Assembly: GCF_004014805.1 (NCBI RefSeq)
Contig: NZ_ATDN01000034.1
Span: forward strand, 1-64,000
Reading direction: 5' to 3'
DNA from: Mycolicibacterium elephantis DSM 44368
Lineage (GTDB): Bacteria; Actinomycetota; Actinomycetes; Mycobacteriales; Mycobacteriaceae
Length of the DNA stretch: 64,000 nucleotides
This document shows, piece by piece, positions 61,518-64,000 of this stretch. Below the pieces are notes generated by a model. It did not search any database. It had not been told where the DNA came from and was given only the letters and a program-made list of their open reading frames with translations. The position numbers and the translations under genes are program-made. Position 1 is the first letter of the stretch, and each line of letters starts with the position of its first letter.

Positions 61518-62222
61518 GTGGATTGTCGGAGCCGGCCGGCAGCAGGCGGACGTAGACGTGGACGACCGACCGGTACCGATTCTGCCGAGACGCGCGCGAG
61601 CATCCTGCGTGCGGCACGCCACGTGATCAACGAACGCGGCTACGAAGCGGCGACCTTCCAGGCCATCGCTGAACGCGCCGGGTTCAGCCGCCCCACGATG
61701 CACTACTACTTCGACACCAAAGAGCAGATCTACGACGAGCTGATCAGCGAAGCACACGGCGTCATCGTCGGCTGCATCGACGTCGCCAAGCGTGAGCGGG
61801 GCCTGCTGAAACAGCTGACGGCGTTCGTCAGCGCGGCCCGCAGGCGCGATGCGTCCGACGGGTCGATCATGCGGTTCGTCATCGCGTCGCGGCTGGAACT
61901 GCACCGCAGCCCCACGCTGCGCGACGGCGCCTCGCCCATCGCCGATGCGGTGGCCGGGTTCTACCGGTGGATGGTCGAGGACGGGGTCCGGCGAGGGGAG
62001 ATCCCCGGCGGCGCCGACACGAATGCGGTCGCCGACATGCTGTCGGCCATGTTCTGGGGCATGGGGTTCTTCGCCAGTTTCGTGCAGCAGCCCGACGAAA
62101 CCTCCAAAATTGCCAAGCAACTACATCGGCTCCTGGTCGGCGGATTGCTGAAGGAAGCGCCGCAGACCCGTCCGCTCACCCTCGGTCCGGCCTTTGAATG
62201 GCCGAACCCCAGCGCGAATTAG
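61518..62222 (+). CDS. TetR-family transcriptional regulator
   Basis: The 234-residue protein has an N-terminal TetR HTH (~28-72, FQAIAERAGFSRPTMHYYFDTKEQIYDEL) after a basic stretch, and a larger helical ligand-binding domain. The ligand and targets are unknown. GTG at 61518 is set by the promoter six bases upstream; TTG 61512 would lie before the transcription start. It stands alone between rarD and dnaE1 with its own promoter and may regulate either neighbour or itself, but no clear operator palindrome was found. Confidence 0.85.
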   Translation: MDCRSRPAAGGRRRGRPTGTDSAETRASILRAARHVINERGYEAATFQAIAERAGFSRPTMHYYFDTKEQIYDELISEAHGVIVGCIDVAKRERGLLKQLTAFVSAARRRDASDGSIMRFVIASRLELHRSPTLRDGASPIADAVAGFYRWMVEDGVRRGEIPGGADTNAVADMLSAMFWGMGFFASFVQQPDETSKIAKQLHRLLVGGLLKEAPQTRPLTLGPAFEWPNPSAN

Positions 62223-62285
62223 GGGATCGGCCGACCGCCCAGAGACACGCAGCGCGACACGCCGAGAAGTGTCGGAGGTCGGTCA

Positions 62286-62291
62286 TAGACT
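62286..62291 (+). promoter_or_regulatory. candidate -10 box for dnaE1
   Basis: TAGACT lies nine bases before the ATG at 62301. Transcription would start at or within three bases of the start codon, since no Shine-Dalgarno sequence precedes it. Confidence 0.5.
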
Positions 62292-62300
62292 GGCCTGCCT

Positions 62301-64000
62301 ATGAGCGGTTCGTCTTCGCGGTCCTTCGTGCACCTCCACAACCACACCGAGTACTCGATGCTGGACGGCGCCGCAAAGATCACGCCACTGCTGGCCGAGG
62401 CGCAGCGGCTCGAGATGCCCGCGGTCGGCATGACCGACCACGGAAACATGTTCGGCGCCAGCGAGTTCTACAACACGGCCACCGAAGTCGGGATCAAGCC
62501 GATCATCGGTGTCGAGGCCTACATCGCCCCGGCGTCAAGGTTCGACACCAAACGCGTCCTGTGGGGCGATCCGAGCCAGAAGGGCGACGACGTCTCGGGC
62601 AGCGGGGCCTATACCCACATGACGATGGTCGCCGAGAACGCGACCGGGTTGCGCAACCTGTTCAAGTTGTCGTCGCTGGCGTCGTTCGAGGGCCAGTTGG
62701 GCAAGTGGTCGCGCATGGACGCCGAGATCATCGCCGAACACGCGACGGGCATCATCGCCACCACCGGCTGTCCGTCCGGGGAGGTGCAGACCCGGTTACG
62801 GCTCGGCCATGACCGCGAAGCGCTGGAAGCCGCCGCCAAATGGCGGGAGATCTTCGGACCCGACAACTACTTCCTCGAGCTGATGGACCACGGCCTGGAC
62901 ATCGAGCGGCGGGTCCGCGAGGGGCTGCTCGAGATCGGCCGCAAGCTCGGCATCCCGCCGCTGGTCACCAACGACTGCCACTACGTCACCCGCGACGCCG
63001 CCCAGAACCACGAGGCGCTGTTGTGCGTGCAGACCGGCAAGACGCTGTCGGACCCCAACCGGTTCAAGTTCGACGGCGACGGCTACTTCCTCAAGTCCGC
63101 GGCCGAGATGCGCGCCCTGTGGGACGACCAGCTTCCCGGGGCCTGCGACGCCACCCTGCTGATCGCCGAACGGGTCTCGTCCTACGCCGAGGTGTGGGAA
63201 CCCCGGGACCGGATGCCGACGTTCCCGGTGCCGGAAGGCCACGACCAGGCGTCGTGGCTGCGCCACGAGGTCGACGCCGGGTTGGCGCGGCGCTTTCCCG
63301 CGGGCGTGCCGCAGCAGTACGTCGACCGGGCCGCCTACGAGATCGAAGTGATCTGCGCGAAGGGCTTTCCGTCGTACTTCCTGATCGTGGCCGACCTGGT
63401 GAACTACGCGCGCTCGGTCGACATCCGCGTCGGGCCCGGCCGGGGATCGGCGGCCGGATCGCTGGTCGCGTACGCGCTGCGCATCACCGACATCGACCCG
63501 ATCGAACACGGTCTGCTCTTCGAGCGGTTCCTCAACCCCGAACGGGCGTCGATGCCCGACATCGACATCGACTTCGACGACCGGCGCCGCGGTGAGATGG
63601 TGCGCTACGCCGCCGACAAGTGGGGCCAGGACCGGGTCGCTCAGGTCATCACGTTCGGCACCATCAAGACCAAGGCTGCGCTGAAGGACGCCGCCCGCGT
63701 GCACTACGGCCAGCCCGGCTTCGCGATCGCCGACCGGATCACCAAGGCGTTGCCGCCGCCGATCATGGCCAAGGACATCCCGCTGTCGGGCATCACCGAC
63801 CCGAACCACGAGCGGTACAAGGAGGCCGCCGAGGTCCGTGGCCTGATCGACACCGACCCCGACGTGCGCACCATCTACGAGACCGCGCGCGGCCTGGAGG
63901 GGTTGATCCGCAACGCGGGTGTGCACGCCTGCGCGGTGATCATGAGCAGCGAACCGCTGACCGAGGCGATCCCGCTGTGGAAACGGCCGCAGGACGGGGC
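62301..64000 (+). CDS. dnaE1: DNA polymerase III alpha subunit DnaE1 (5' part)
   Basis: Replicative polymerase. The first 566 codons are in the window, with no stop before the right edge. The N-terminal PHP domain reads FVHLHNHTEYSMLDGAAKI and GMTDHGNMFGA, with the metal-ligand histidines intact, as in mycobacterial DnaE1, where PHP gives 3'-5' proofreading. NDCHYVTRDAAQNHEALLC follows, then the palm with GPGRGSAAGSLVAYAL and the catalytic aspartates in MPDIDIDFDDRRR. Orthologue of Rv1547. The second half, including the clamp-binding motif, lies outside the window. Confidence 0.97.
   Translation, partial: MSGSSSRSFVHLHNHTEYSMLDGAAKITPLLAEAQRLEMPAVGMTDHGNMFGASEFYNTATEVGIKPIIGVEAYIAPASRFDTKRVLWGDPSQKGDDVSGSGAYTHMTMVAENATGLRNLFKLSSLASFEGQLGKWSRMDAEIIAEHATGIIATTGCPSGEVQTRLRLGHDREALEAAAKWREIFGPDNYFLELMDHGLDIERRVREGLLEIGRKLGIPPLVTNDCHYVTRDAAQNHEALLCVQTGKTLSDPNRFKFDGDGYFLKSAAEMRALWDDQLPGACDATLLIAERVSSYAEVWEPRDRMPTFPVPEGHDQASWLRHEVDAGLARRFPAGVPQQYVDRAAYEIEVICAKGFPSYFLIVADLVNYARSVDIRVGPGRGSAAGSLVAYALRITDIDPIEHGLLFERFLNPERASMPDIDIDFDDRRRGEMVRYAADKWGQDRVAQVITFGTIKTKAALKDAARVHYGQPGFAIADRITKALPPPIMAKDIPLSGITDPNHERYKEAAEVRGLIDTDPDVRTIYETARGLEGLIRNAGVHACAVIMSSEPLTEAIPLWKRPQDG

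Overview
The window is a high-GC actinobacterial chromosome segment. Gene content and order match the Mycobacterium tuberculosis Rv1444c-Rv1547 neighbourhood: pgl-opcA-zwf-tal-tkt, ctaB, ctaA, mptB, the suf operon, acn, ripAB, moxR1, fabG1-inhA-hemZ, mutAB, ileS, lspA, dnaE1. Mycolic-acid genes (fabG1, inhA), a mannan mannosyltransferase (mptB), an IleS T-box with a very short Stem I and many leaderless-type starts identify a mycobacterium. An intein-free SufB, a DUF429 gene, a second VWA paralogue and the absence of the glycolipid block between lipL and ileS suggest a fast-growing Mycolicibacterium-type species (inference). No tRNA, rRNA, insertion sequence, integrase or CRISPR array was seen.

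Layout. 1-6.7 kb, minus strand: the start of a probable 13E12-family gene with an SOS box, then the oxidative and non-oxidative pentose-phosphate operon (tkt>tal>zwf>opcA>pgl, mostly 4-base overlaps). 6.7-15.7 kb: haem O/A synthesis (ctaB, ctaA), two quinone-oxidoreductase-like proteins, a degenerate ATP-grasp protein, a DUF429 gene, an ABC exporter and mptB. 15.7-22 kb: sufR-B-D-C-S-U-T for Fe-S cluster assembly, with a palindromic SufR-type operator over its own promoter. 22-24.3 kb: an accessory patch with a frameshifted small membrane protein, an atypical receiver protein divergent from an HTH-only LuxR-type protein, a zinc-ribbon protein and thioredoxin. 24.3-30.5 kb: echA12, an ABC-F ATPase, a small HTH protein, and aconitase with its TetR repressor AcnR and a canonical AcnR operator. 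30.6-37.9 kb: cell-wall hydrolases ripA/ripB, then moxR1-DUF58-VWA-VWA. 38-40.6 kb: fabG1-inhA-hemZ ending in a strong hairpin. 40.7-44 kb: Rv1486c-like, NfeD and SPFH proteins, and a TVP38-family protein. 44.1-50.5 kb: methylmalonyl-CoA mutase (mutA, mutB) with its chaperone GTPase meaB, then lipL. 50.5-52.45 kb: an accessory trio (polytopic membrane protein, HTH regulator, half of an NRPS condensation-like domain) around a palindromic operator; this is the best candidate for an undescribed system. 52.46-64 kb: T-box-controlled ileS, an S4 protein, dinX, a secreted protein, ansA, lspA, an RluD-family synthase, rarD, a TetR regulator, and dnaE1 running off the right edge.

Several control elements are read directly from sequence: a LexA box, a SufR-type palindrome, an AcnR site, a T-box, and at least eight TANNNT -10 boxes placed 6-7 bases before a start codon. 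Family names and orthology come from recognising protein sequences; no database search was run.
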